Shown here: positions 1-8,757 of the stretch, piece by piece
Layout: every line of letters starts with the position of its first letter
Numbering within the stretch: the stretch's first letter is position 1
Origin: Pseudobythopirellula maris
GTDB lineage: Bacteria; Planctomycetota; Planctomycetia; Pirellulales; Lacipirellulaceae
NCBI RefSeq assembly: GCF_007859945.1
Contig: NZ_SJPQ01000001.1
Coordinates: 744,001-808,000 of the forward strand
Direction of reading: 5' to 3'
Length of the DNA stretch: 64,000 bases
Notes under the pieces: model-generated
What the model saw: only the letters and a program-made list of their open reading frames with translations
Databases searched by the model: none
What the model was told of the DNA's origin: nothing
Made by a program: the position numbers and the translations under genes

Positions 1-2
1 AC

Positions 3-2189
3 AACCTGGCCACGGCGTTCACCCACGTCCGCGGCAAGGGCCACGTGCTGCTGATCGAGGACTGGGAGCACCCCGGCGAGTTCGACACGATGGTCGACGC
101 CCTGCGGGCCGAGGGGCTCGAGGTCACCACGATGCGCAGCGACCGCCTGTTCGGCTCGCTCGCCGAGCTGCAACGCTACGACACCGTGGTGCTGGCCAAC
201 ACGCCGCGCAGCAGCGGCTTCGGCGGCGGCTCGGGCACGGTCACCACCGACTCGATCAGCGCCTTCAGCGACGACCAGATCGGCATGCTGGTGCGCAACA
301 CCGAGGAGCTCGGTTGCGGGCTGGTGATGATCGGCGGCGACCGCAGCTTCGGCGCCGGCGGCTGGGACGACACCAAGATCGAAGAGGCGATGCCGCTCGA
401 CTTCGAGATCAAGGCCGCCAAGGTCACCCCCGTCGGCGCGCTCGGCATGATCATGCACGCCAGCGAGATCGCCCGCGGCAATTACTGGCAAAAGCGCATC
501 GCCATCGAGGCGGTCGACGCCCTGGGCGAACGCGACTACGCCGGCCTGTTGCAGTGGAACGGCTCGGACCAGTGGCTGTGGGGCCAGTCGCAGGGGGGCA
601 TGATTACGGTCGGCGCCAACCGCAACCAGATGAAGGCCCGCATCGACCGGCTCACCGTGGGCGACATGCCGCAGTTCGACCCCGCGATGAAACTCGCCGC
701 CGCCTCGTTCGCCGGGCTCACCAACCCCGTGCCGGCGATCAAGCACATGATCATCATCTCCGACGGCGACCCCTCGCCGCCCTCGGCCGCGGTGATGAAG
801 TCGTTCATCGACCAGAAGGTCAAGATCACCACGGTGGCCGTGGGGGCCCACGGCCCGCCGGGCCACGCCACGATGCAGAAGATCGCCACCTCCACGGGCG
901 GCAAGTACTACGTGGTGCGCAACGCGAACGCCCTGCCCCGCATCTACCAGCGCGAGGCGCGGCGTGTGTCGCGTCCGCTGGTGCGCGAGCTCAAGCCCCC
1001 CGTCGCCCCGCGGCTGATCACAAGGCACGAGATCCTCGGCGGCCTGGAGAGCGACTTCCCGCCGCTCGCCGGGTACGTGCAGACCACGGTGAAAGACAGC
1101 TCGCTCGTGGAGGTGGTGCTCCGCTCGCCCATCCCGGCCGACGGCGACAGCTCGACCATCCTGGCCACCTGGAACTACGGCCTCGGCAAGACCGCCGCCT
1201 TCACCTCCGACGCCGGCGCCCGCTGGGCCGACCAATGGACCGGCTGGAGCGAGTACAACCGCTTCTACAGCCAGCTGATCCGCTGGTCGATGCGCCCCAC
1301 CGGCGACACCGGCAACTTCACCGTGGCGACCGACATAAAAGACGGCAAGGCGCGCGTGGTGATCGACGCCCTCGACAAGAACGACCAGTTCCTCGAACTC
1401 CCCACGATCGGCGGCGCCGCCGTGGCGCCGGGGCTCGACTCGCTGCCGATCGTCTTCCGGCAGATCGCCCCGGGCCGCTACGTCGGCGAGTTCGAGGCCG
1501 AGGACCCCGGCAGCTACATGGTCGTGATCAATCCCGGCTCGCAGCAGCCGATGATCCGCACGGGGCTCAACGTCGGCTACTCCGACGAGTTCCGCGACCG
1601 CGAGACGAACCGCTCGCTGCTCAGCTCGATCGCCTCGCTGAGCGCCGAGGGGGGCGAGGCGGGCAAGATGATCGACGAGGAGGCTGGCGTCGCCTTCACC
1701 GGCGCCGACTCGGCCGAGCCGCTCTCGGCGGTCGACCCGTACCGCCGCGACCTGCCGCCGGCCGTCTCGACGCAGCCGATCTGGCCGCTGCTGATCTTGC
1801 TGGGCAGCTGCGTCTTCTTGGCCGACGTGTTCGTCCGCCGCGTGCAGGTGAACCTCGACTGGGTCCCCCCGCTGTGGGCCCGCCTCCGCGGCCGCACGGA
1901 AGTGATAGAGCCAGAGACGATGTCCCGCCTCCGCAGCCGCAAGCAACAAATCAGCGACGAGCTCGGCGACCGCCGCGCCCAAACGCGCTTCGAGGTCGAC
2001 GAAGACGCCCCGGCCGCCGGCGCCTCGCCGCTGGCCGACCTGGAGCGTCCCGCGGGCGAGAGACGCCCCACGCCAACCACCGACAAGGAATCGCTCGCCT
2101 CGGAAGAGAAAGCCCAAGAAGAGGGCTACACCTCACGCCTGCTCAAAGCCAAACGCGACGCGCTGAAGAAGAAAGACGACAACCAATAA
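3..2189 (+). CDS. VWA / glutamine-amidotransferase-like membrane protein, 5'-truncated by window start
   Basis: The frame is open from the first complete codon at base 3, so the gene begins outside the window; the GTG at 45 is internal. Visible parts in order: a class-I glutamine-amidotransferase-like fold with the motif MIGGDRSFGAGG near 328-363, a VWA-like region (HMIIISDGDPSPP near 745-785), a beta-rich region, one membrane segment near 1780-1840 (WPLLILLGSCVFLADVF), then a charged, probably cytoplasmic tail. The protein coded at 24566-27073 has the same GATase and VWA arrangement, so the two are likely paralogues. Proteins of this type occur in MoxR/Bat-like operons with a MoxR ATPase, and one follows 63 bases downstream. 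The client or process is unknown. Family call is solid; function is inference. Confidence 0.85.
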   Translation, partial: NLATAFTHVRGKGHVLLIEDWEHPGEFDTMVDALRAEGLEVTTMRSDRLFGSLAELQRYDTVVLANTPRSSGFGGGSGTVTTDSISAFSDDQIGMLVRNTEELGCGLVMIGGDRSFGAGGWDDTKIEEAMPLDFEIKAAKVTPVGALGMIMHASEIARGNYWQKRIAIEAVDALGERDYAGLLQWNGSDQWLWGQSQGGMITVGANRNQMKARIDRLTVGDMPQFDPAMKLAAASFAGLTNPVPAIKHMIIISDGDPSPPSAAVMKSFIDQKVKITTVAVGAHGPPGHATMQKIATSTGGKYYVVRNANALPRIYQREARRVSRPLVRELKPPVAPRLITRHEILGGLESDFPPLAGYVQTTVKDSSLVEVVLRSPIPADGDSSTILATWNYGLGKTAAFTSDAGARWADQWTGWSEYNRFYSQLIRWSMRPTGDTGNFTVATDIKDGKARVVIDALDKNDQFLELPTIGGAAVAPGLDSLPIVFRQIAPGRYVGEFEAEDPGSYMVVINPGSQQPMIRTGLNVGYSDEFRDRETNRSLLSSIASLSAEGGEAGKMIDEEAGVAFTGADSAEPLSAVDPYRRDLPPAVSTQPIWPLLILLGSCVFLADVFVRRVQVNLDWVPPLWARLRGRTEVIEPETMSRLRSRKQQISDELGDRRAQTRFEVDEDAPAAGASPLADLERPAGERRPTPTTDKESLASEEKAQEEGYTSRLLKAKRDALKKKDDNQ

Positions 2190-2206
2190 AGCCGACCGCC
2201 CCCCAG

Positions 2207-2244
2207 CCCCTAGTTCCTAGCCCCTAGTTCCTAACCCTAACCCC
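2207..2244. repeat. Short tandem repeat between the VWA and moxR genes
   Basis: The unit CCCCTAGTTCCTAG (2207-2220) is followed directly by CCCCTAGTTCCTAA (2221-2234) and a shorter CCCTAACCCC. It fills most of the 63-base spacer between the two genes. It may be neutral slippage; no regulatory role is evident. Confidence 0.6.
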
Positions 2245-2252
2245 ACCCCGCA

Positions 2253-3269
<1,017 letters not shown>

Positions 3270-3276
3270 GCCACAC

Positions 3277-4016
3277 CGTAGGTCAAGCTGTGCCCACAAG
3301 TGTTCGGCACAACGGATGCGTTGACTAGGGAGGCGGCATGCCGAACGCTTGGAGCAGGTCCTCGTCGTCCGCCCAACCGCTGAGGCGAAGGCAGACCATC
3401 TCGTACTGCCGTTTGGTGACCGAGCGGCCGCAGGCAAGCGCCAGCAACAACGACGCCAGCACCGCGCAGTAGAGCTGGATCTGGCCCCCCTCGGTCTTGG
3501 TGCTCAGCAGCTTCTGGCAGCCGAGGTGTGCTTCAGGAAGCGGAAGAATAGCCCGATCGTCCAGCGTTGTTCGTAGAGCGCCACGACCTGCTCCGCCGGC
3601 AAGTTGAGCATCGTGGTGGCGAGCACCAACTCGTCGCGCCCGGTCTGGTCGGTCCGCGGGCGCCCTTGACGCGCCGAGCTCGGCCGGCCCGCCGGCGGTC
3701 AGCTTGCGGACCCCCTTGGCGCCGGAGGCGGCGACCAGGGCCCGGGCCGAGTCGAGCGTCGGGTTGAACAGGCCGATGAGGATCAGCGAGGCGTACTGGG
3801 CGTAGGTCAGCCGTCGGTTGCCCGCCTTGTCACGCTCGGCCGAGTTGTCGGCGATCCGCCCCAGCAACGGGAACACCTCCCGCAAAAGGTGGCTCCCCTG
3901 CGCATTGAGATCTTTCGCCTTGCTTCCTTTCTTCGCCGCCATGGCCGAAGATATACACCATGACCCCCACGGCGCAAAAAGCGTGCCGAACACTTGTGGG
4001 CACAGCCTGACCTACG
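3277..4016 (-). mobile_element. IS4-type insertion sequence remnant with intact terminal inverted repeats
   Basis: Bases 3277-3310 and 3983-4016 are 34-base inverted repeats differing at one position; the outer part reads CGTAGGTCA at the left end. Between them lie the two ends of an IS4-family transposase gene, on the minus strand, with the middle missing. Total length of 740 bases is about half of what an intact element of this type needs. I could not see a convincing target-site duplication flanking the ends. The element sits 7 bases beyond the moxR stop codon. It should not be able to move by itself but could still be mobilised in trans. Confidence 0.85.
3325..3939 (-). pseudogene. IS4-family transposase, internally deleted and frameshifted
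   Basis: Read on the minus strand from an ATG at 3939. The N-terminal part (LLREVFPLLGRIADNSAERD, then a segment with LTYAQYASLILIG) resembles the start of IS4 transposases. The C-terminal part includes [13 protein letters not shown] and SVTKRQYEMVCLRLSGWADD, typical of the family end. The middle, which would carry most of the DDE catalytic core, is missing around 3640-3720. The conserved [16 protein letters not shown] block near 3555-3595 lies in a different frame from the segment after it, so there is at least one frameshift besides the deletion. Non-functional. Confidence 0.85.
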
Positions 4017-4248
4017 CACTCCGCGGCAAATCGCGTCGTCACAATCCCTGGAGGCAGCCCTGGACAGGACGGCGCGATGCGTTTTGCCCATGGACTCGGT
4101 CGGGCCGCCGATCCTGTATCGCTTGACGTGGGCGCTAGCGAATGCGCAGTGTATCTTCATAAGTGCGTAACACCCCTGCCGCAGGGAGGGTAAGAACGAT
4201 TGCATTGCATCCGATGTAGTTCGGAATATTTCAGGGCGCCACCTACCC
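4017..4248. other. Spacer between IS remnant and yidD-like gene
   Basis: No convincing coding sequence, RNA or repeat was recognised here. It presumably contains the promoter of the yidD-like gene. Confidence 0.4.
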
Positions 4249-4644
4249 ATGCTCACCCGCCTCTCGGTAAGCCTGATTACCTTCTATCAACGGCGTATTT
4301 CTCCCCACAAAGGGTTTTCGTGCGCGCACCGGTTGGTCCATGGCGGGGCCTCCTGCTCCGAAGCCGTGGCAGACATCGTTCGTGATCAGGGCGTGCTCAG
4401 TGGATGGGCCATAATTCGCCGCCGCTTCGCCGCCTGCAAGGCAGCGGCTGTCGAGCTGCGCTGCGCAGCCATGGCCGATACCGAACCCCATGGCGTCGAA
4501 GAAAAGAAACCGAACAAGCCGAGTAAGAATCGTGGCGCCGATAGCCCTTGGTGCTGTGATCTTAGCTTCTTACCGGTCTGTGGTGATGGAGGGGGCTGCG
4601 ACGGAGGGGGCTGCGATATGGGTGGCTGCGACTGTGGCATCTAG
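4249..4644 (+). CDS. YidD-like protein with cysteine-rich tail
   Basis: A 131-residue protein whose first 65 residues match the pattern of the YidD/DUF37 family (membrane protein insertion efficiency factor): an N-terminal amphipathic segment, FYQRRISPHKGFSCAH, then GGASCSE and a second Cys near residue 63. This is the divergent ISPHKGF subtype rather than the classical ISP-CRFxPSCS form. The C-terminal half carries a Cys-rich repeat (CGDGGGCDGGGCDMGGCDCG) that could bind metal or form disulfides. It is not next to oxaA/rnpA/rpmH as classical yidD is. The role in membrane insertion is taken from the family, not shown here. Confidence 0.65.
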   Translation: MLTRLSVSLITFYQRRISPHKGFSCAHRLVHGGASCSEAVADIVRDQGVLSGWAIIRRRFAACKAAAVELRCAAMADTEPHGVEEKKPNKPSKNRGADSPWCCDLSFLPVCGDGGGCDGGGCDMGGCDCGI

Positions 4645-4652
4645 GAGGGTGA

Positions 4653-4748
4653 CGGCGGGTGGCCGGGGTCGCAGCGAAGCGGAGCCCCCGGCGAATCACC
4701 AACGCGAACTCCCCTCGCTAAACGCTTGGGGCGACGCCTTCGGCTTTG
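4653..4748 (-). repeat. GC-rich dispersed repeat, copy 1
   Basis: Contains GGTCGCAGCGAAGCGGAGCC followed by CGGCGAATCACCAACGCGAA and a downstream part running to CGACGCCTTCGGC. A second copy with the same order lies at 5787-5865. The reverse complement of its core (GGGGGCTCCGCTTCGCTGCG) also resembles the repeats at 4993-5065 and 7275-7374, so these appear to be one family in both orientations. Intergenic; REP-like. Confidence 0.75.
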
Positions 4749-4826
4749 ACCCCAGCCACCCGCCCGACGCCTACAAAGCGGGCAACCCAGGGCCCAACTC
4801 CTCTCATTCAACCGGCAAGCATCTCC

Positions 4827-4988
4827 ATGAAAGCCATCAGCGCATCGATCGTCGTGCTCGCCGGCGCCCTGCTGTTGGCTGTTGGCTCCATAACGAACAC
4901 CGACACGGGGTGGTTCGTCATGCTCGTCGGCTTCGGAGTGGGCCTCCTTGGACTATGGGGATGGCAGGCCGCCTTCCTGGAGAAGTAG
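4827..4988 (+). CDS. Small hypothetical membrane protein
   Basis: A 53-residue frame from ATG 4827 (MKAISASIVVLAGALLLAVG). Two hydrophobic segments, roughly residues 4-22 and 29-46, with a short polar turn (NTDTGW) between them suggest a two-helix membrane hairpin. The upstream in-frame ATG at 4746 lies inside the dispersed repeat and is not favoured. No homologue is recognised. It stands alone between two repeat copies. Reality as a gene is plausible because of the clean membrane profile, but not certain. Confidence 0.5.
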   Translation: MKAISASIVVLAGALLLAVGSITNTDTGWFVMLVGFGVGLLGLWGWQAAFLEK

Positions 4989-4992
4989 CTAA

Positions 4993-5065
4993 GTGGGGGG
5001 CTGACCGATCGGGTTGGTGCGCACGGGGGCTTCCGCTTCGCGGTGCGTCCCCGCCACCCACCGAT
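4993..5065 (+). repeat. GC-rich dispersed repeat, copy 2
   Basis: Contains GACCGATCGGGTTGGTGCGC and GGGGGCTTCCGCTTCGCGGT, then GCGTCCCCGCCACCC. The same string order occurs at 7320-7374. Its core is similar to the reverse complement of the repeats at 4653 and 5787. Confidence 0.7.
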
Positions 5066-5181
5066 CGGTTGAGACGCGTGCCGCCCAATCGATGCGGCGG
5101 GTGGCACTGCCGAGGCTGCTGCTCGAAGCTACCTGGGCGCCACTGCCCGGCTTGCCCTAAAGCACTTGCCAAGGAATCCAG

Positions 5182-5772
5182 ATGGCCGTTTACAGCACGC
5201 TCTTTACCGCTGCAGACACCGAGATTGTGGCCTGTTTTCCCGACGCCCGGCGGCGGCTCGCCACGCCTGTCACCCGCTCGGGCAGTAACCCGTTCACTGG
5301 CGAAGCGACGGAGTACACCACCTGGGACCCCGGAGCCCCGGAGGGCACGGCGCCGACGACCCTCGCCGGTCCTCAAGGACGGCCCGCCGTCGATCCCGTT
5401 GAGCCGGCCGACACGGACTATGCCAAGTATCTTGAAGCCAACGCCCCGCCGTTTGTCCGCACCTTCCCGCACGTCGCGCTCAAGTCGGTCGATCCCGGAG
5501 ACATTGCGGAGGCCCTCGGCGTCGAGGACCCGCCCGAGTGGTTCTTCGACTGCCCCGACGACGAAGGTTGCGTTGTCGGCCTTCCCCGGCAGGCGCTGCG
5601 CCGTATCTCGACGATGGGCGAAGACGAGCGGCGCGAGTTCGCGGCCGAGTGGGCAACGCAGTCCAGCTGGCTGAGTGACCCGGGAGATTGCGACCACGTG
5701 CTGCGGCTCATCCAGCGGCTCGCCCACGGCGTCGGCGACGACGCCCACTTATTCAGCCACATGCTACCGTGA
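5182..5772 (+). CDS. Hypothetical protein
   Basis: A 196-residue soluble, acidic protein with no signal peptide or membrane segment. ATG 5182 is preceded by AAGGAA at 5171-5176. Visible traits are an N-terminal MAVYSTLFTAADTEIVACFP, a Pro-rich middle (residues 45-75) and a C-terminal half ending in a predicted helical region (CDHVLRLIQRLAHGVGDDAH). I do not recognise a family. It precedes the toxin/antitoxin-like pair after a repeat-containing spacer, and both genes share the AAGGAAT ribosome-binding context. No function is proposed. Confidence 0.6.
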   Translation: MAVYSTLFTAADTEIVACFPDARRRLATPVTRSGSNPFTGEATEYTTWDPGAPEGTAPTTLAGPQGRPAVDPVEPADTDYAKYLEANAPPFVRTFPHVALKSVDPGDIAEALGVEDPPEWFFDCPDDEGCVVGLPRQALRRISTMGEDERREFAAEWATQSSWLSDPGDCDHVLRLIQRLAHGVGDDAHLFSHMLP

Positions 5773-5786
5773 CCCGCCGGGCGCAC

Positions 5787-5865
5787 GGGGTCGCAGCGGA
5801 GCGGAGCCCCCGGCGAATCACCAACGCGAACTCCACTCGCTAAACGCTGGGGGGCTACGCCTTCG
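5787..5865 (-). repeat. GC-rich dispersed repeat, copy 3
   Basis: About 80 bases repeating the order seen at 4666-4748: GGGTCGCAGCGGAGCGGAGC, then CGGCGAATCACCAACGCGAA, then CGCTAAACGCTGG and CTACGCCTTCGGC. It differs from copy 1 by scattered substitutions and short indels. Confidence 0.75.
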
Positions 5866-5926
5866 GCCACGCCCGCGCCACCTCAGCCGTTGTGATACAA
5901 TACGGTTGCCCCCAAGGAATCAAACG

Positions 5927-6163
5927 ATGGACGCCAGCGCCGACCACCTGCTCAACGAGGCCCTCCGGCTGCCCGCCGGCGAACGCGAGGAACTCGCGGT
6001 TCGCTTGATGGGGAGCGTCGAGGCGCCGGCTGAGGGGCTCACGCTCGATTCGGCCTGGGACGCCGAGATCGACCGTCGCGTCGCCGAGCTGCGCAGCGGC
6101 GCCGCCCCCACGGTCGATGCCGACGCCCTGCACGCGGAGCTGCGCGACCGTGCCCAGAGTTGA
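5927..6163 (+). CDS. Addiction-module antitoxin (PF09720-like)
   Basis: A 78-residue protein of the putative addiction module component family: a helical N-terminus with LLNEALRLPAGEREELAVRL, then a linker and a C-terminal EIDRRVAELRSG segment before a variable tail. These small proteins are encoded immediately upstream of RelE/ParE toxins and are thought to bind them. ATG 5927 is chosen because AAGGAA lies at 5914-5919 and family members start just before this helix. The gene overlaps the next, frameshifted toxin gene by 14 bases, the usual arrangement. Confidence 0.8.
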   Translation: MDASADHLLNEALRLPAGEREELAVRLMGSVEAPAEGLTLDSAWDAEIDRRVAELRSGAAPTVDADALHAELRDRAQS

Positions 6164-6451
6164 ATTCGCCTACCACCGCGAAGCCGCCGCCGAACTCACG
6201 GAGGCCCACGCTTGGTACCGCCAGATCAGCGACCGTGTCGCCACTGCGTTTCTGATCGAGGCGGAGGCGGCGGTCGAGTCGATCCCAACCACCCGCAGCG
6301 ATGGCCGCTCTACCGCGACGAGATTCGCTACGTACGGCTCCCAGGTTTTCCGTACGCCATCCTGTATCTCACGGAGGGTGAGCGAGCCGTCGGTGTCGCC
6401 GTCGCGCACCTGCACCGCCAGCCCGATTACTGGAAGCATCGAGTGCAGTAA
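6150..6451 (+). pseudogene. RelE/ParE-family toxin with a single-base frameshift
   Basis: Starts at GTG 6150 (MPRVEFAYHREAAAELTEAH), the normal N-terminus of a ParE/RelE toxin, and reads AWYRQISDRVATAFLIEAEA up to about 6285. The rest of the fold continues in another frame: PQRWPLYRDEIRYVRLPGFP, then YAILYLTEGERAVGVAVAHL and the expected ending QPDYWKHR. One base appears to be missing near 6275-6300. Restoring it would give about 100 residues, the usual family size. Possible explanations are true inactivation, an assembly error, or recoding; the first is simplest. The antitoxin upstream is intact. Confidence 0.8.
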
Positions 6452-6500
6452 TGTGCGACACTCGTCCACACGACAGTGCCCAACGAAAGGACTCCCCCCC

Positions 6501-7091
6501 ATGCCCACCATCCGTGAAATCGCCGGCCTCCCCAGCACACCCGCCAAGCTGAGCGAGTCGGCCCTCGTGCTGATCGACTGCCAGAACACTTACCGCGAAG
6601 GGGTCATGCAACTCGAAGGCGTCGAAGAGGCGCTCGAACACGCCAGAGGGCTGCTCGAGCGGGCCCGCGAGGCGGGCGTGCCGGTCTTCCACATCCAGCA
6701 CGACGCCGGGCCGGGATCGCCCTACGACCTGACGGCGCCGTGCGGGCAGATCGCCGAGCCGGTGGCGCCGCGCGAAGGCGAGCCGGTCGTCGTCAAGAAT
6801 TTCCCCGACTCGTTCGCCTCGACCGACTTGGGCGATCGGCTCCAGGCGGCCGGTTGCAAGAACCTCGTGCTGGCCGGCTTCATGAGCCACATGTGCGTCA
6901 GCTCCACCGCGCGCGGCGGCTTCGACCGCGGCTACGCCGTGACGGTCGTCGAGAACACGACCGCCACCCGCGAGTTGCCCGACGGCCACGGCGGCGTGAT
7001 CTCGGCCCACGACGTGCAGCGCGCCAGCCTGAGCGGCCTGGCCGACCTGGTGGCGATCGTCGTCGAAGACTCGGGCGCGATCGCGGACTGA
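6501..7091 (+). CDS. Isochorismatase-family cysteine hydrolase
   Basis: A 196-residue cysteine hydrolase. The catalytic triad of the family is visible as D26 (LVLIDCQNTY), K99 (VVVKNFPDSF) and C132 (SHMCVSSTARG). The cis-peptide/Cys segment is typical of isochorismatase-like amidases and nicotinamidase relatives. ATG 6501 follows a purine-rich AAAGGA at about 6485-6490; the frame is open upstream but that part belongs to the toxin remnant. No linked genes suggest a substrate. Probably cytosolic, no signal peptide. Confidence 0.88.
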   Translation: MPTIREIAGLPSTPAKLSESALVLIDCQNTYREGVMQLEGVEEALEHARGLLERAREAGVPVFHIQHDAGPGSPYDLTAPCGQIAEPVAPREGEPVVVKNFPDSFASTDLGDRLQAAGCKNLVLAGFMSHMCVSSTARGGFDRGYAVTVVENTTATRELPDGHGGVISAHDVQRASLSGLADLVAIVVEDSGAIAD

Positions 7092-7408
7092 CGTGTATTG
7101 AGTTGTCTTCGACTCGCTCCGTGGTGGCTGGCGCTGCCGTAGTACGCAGCCGGGTGCGCTGCTGGGGCTAGGCCAGCGCTACTTGCGGCGCTTTCGTGGC
7201 GGCTTCTTGTAGCCTTTGGCGACCCAGGTTTGAAAAACCTGGGCTACCCGGTGGGTCGCCGTGGGCGGGAGGTCGGGGTGGCGGGGGCGCTCCCGCCAGG
7301 GAAGCCCCCGGGCGAGCCGATCGGGGGTTGGTGCATCTCGGGGGCTTCCGCTCCGCGGTGCGCCCCCGCCACCCTTTCTTGGCGCCTGGCTGCCTGACTG
7401 CTTGGCTG
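7092..7408. other. Convergent spacer holding a palindromic repeat
   Basis: This 317-base region lies between the cysteine hydrolase and aldo/keto reductase genes, which converge. It includes a small hairpin (CCAGGTTT-GAAA-AACCTGG around 7226-7245) and the larger fold-back repeat at 7275-7374. No gene is supported. Confidence 0.6.
7275..7374. repeat. GC-rich fold-back repeat, copy 4
   Basis: Outer arms GGGTGGCGGGGGCGC and GCGCCCCCGCCACCC are complementary, and an inner pair (GGAAGCCCCCG with CGGGGGCTTCC) is also complementary, giving an imperfect hairpin of about 100 bases. The right half repeats the copy at 4993-5065. Located between convergent genes, so it could also help stop transcription. 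Confidence 0.75.
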
Positions 7409-8434
7409 TCACACGCCGTCGTAGCCGTCGACCGCGGCGGTGATGGTCGCCAGCTCGTCGGGCGTCAGCTCCAGGTCGCCGGCGCCGCAGTTCTCTTGGG
7501 CCTGCTCGGCGTTGCGGGCGCCGCAGAGCACGTGCGAGCAGCCGCGCACCGCGAGGGTCCACGCCATGCTCACCTGGCCCACGGTGGCGCCGTGGGCCTC
7601 GGCGATCGGCCCGAACGGCTCGAGCATCGAGAGCACCTTGCGGACGTTGTCGGGCGCGAACCGCGGGTTCTCGCGGCGCTGGTCGTCGCGTGGGTACTCG
7701 CGGTGGGGGTCGGTCTTGCCGGTCAGCAGCCCCTGGGCCATCGGGCAGTAGGCGAGCAGCGCCAGGCCGTCGTCGGCGCACTTCGCGAGGTTGGTCGATT
7801 CGAGCCCGCGGTCGAGCATCGAGTACATCTCTTGGTCCGTGTCGAGCTGGCCGGCGGCGCGGTACGCGTCGATCTGCTCCGGCGAGGCGTTCGAGACGCC
7901 GATCGCGCGGATCTTGCCCTCGTCCTTCAGGCGGAGGAGCGCCTCCATCCGCTCGTCGATCGGCGTGCTGTCTTGCTGCCAGTGCGTTTGGTAGAGGTCG
8001 ATCGTCTCGACGCCGAGCCGCTCGAGGCTGCGCTCGACCTCCTCGCGGATGCCGTCGGCGCCGTTGTAGATCGACACGTCGAAGCTGTCGGGGGTCGGCT
8101 CGCCGCGGTCGAAGATCTCTTTGGTGGTCGAGAACTTGTGCGACGCACGCTCGAGCTGCTTCGGGCTGAGGTCCCAACGCATGCCGCACTTGGTCGCCAC
8201 GACCACCTGGTCGCGGCGCCCCTGGATGGCGCGGCCCACGACCTCCTCGCTGTGGCCGAAGCCGTAGATCGGCGCGGTGTCGATCAGCGTGCCGCCGGCG
8301 TCGAGGAACGCGTGGATCGCCCGCACCGAGGCGTCGTCGTCGGGCTCGCCCCACATCCAGCCGCCGATCGCCCAGGCGCCGAACGCAACGACCGAGGCTT
8401 CTATACCAGAGGGACCGAGGGGACGCGTTTTCAT
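7409..8434 (-). CDS. Aldo/keto reductase
   Basis: A 341-residue NAD(P)H-dependent oxidoreductase with a TIM barrel. The catalytic tetrad is visible: D52 (LIDTAPIY), Y57 (IYGFGHSE), K82 (ATKCG) and H151 (YQTHWQQD). The C-terminal cofactor region has VLCGARNAEQAQEN. ATG 8434 (MKTRPLGPSGIEASVVAFGA) is the family-like start; the frame is open upstream but the extension has low-complexity content. It is closest in style to the AKR11/AKR12 YghZ-IolS type. Substrate unknown. It stands alone, converging on the repeat-containing spacer. Confidence 0.92.
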   Translation of the reverse strand: MKTRPLGPSGIEASVVAFGAWAIGGWMWGEPDDDASVRAIHAFLDAGGTLIDTAPIYGFGHSEEVVGRAIQGRRDQVVVATKCGMRWDLSPKQLERASHKFSTTKEIFDRGEPTPDSFDVSIYNGADGIREEVERSLERLGVETIDLYQTHWQQDSTPIDERMEALLRLKDEGKIRAIGVSNASPEQIDAYRAAGQLDTDQEMYSMLDRGLESTNLAKCADDGLALLAYCPMAQGLLTGKTDPHREYPRDDQRRENPRFAPDNVRKVLSMLEPFGPIAEAHGATVGQVSMAWTLAVRGCSHVLCGARNAEQAQENCGAGDLELTPDELATITAAVDGYDGV

Positions 8435-8757
8435 CGAGCGGTGGCCTGGGCAGCGAGGATTGGGAGCGGGGCAAACGGTTAGCCGGATCGTCGCATAAGG
8501 GCCGGGGCGTGTCACTTCCCAATGGGGCCGCTCCGTTGGGCGGCTCACGGAGTTTGCGGCAAGTCGCCCTCTTCTCGGGCACGTTCTCGTCCCGTGCGGC
8601 GCCAGCCGGTAGGTTTCGCTGCAGCCTAGCGAGGCCTTTCATAGAAAGAGTGCCTTGGCCAACGACATCGACTGGGTGAACCTCGCGGCTGCGGTCGCTG
8701 TCAACCCAAGCCTGCCGCCCTTCGATATCCCCTTCTCCCCCTCAACCACACCCCGCC
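8435..8757. other. Divergent spacer between aldo/keto reductase and GNAT genes
   Basis: This 323-base region should hold the two outward-facing promoters. No repeat, RNA or extra gene could be supported in it. Confidence 0.4.

Noticed and set aside
2207-2244. Tandem repeat read as a possible regulatory element of moxR
   Set aside because: The units are T/C-rich and look like slippage; there is no symmetry or known motif to support a regulator site.
7179-8642. 487-codon minus-strand frame overlapping the aldo/keto reductase
   Set aside because: Arg/Pro-rich shadow of the real gene, which has all four catalytic residues in the other frame.
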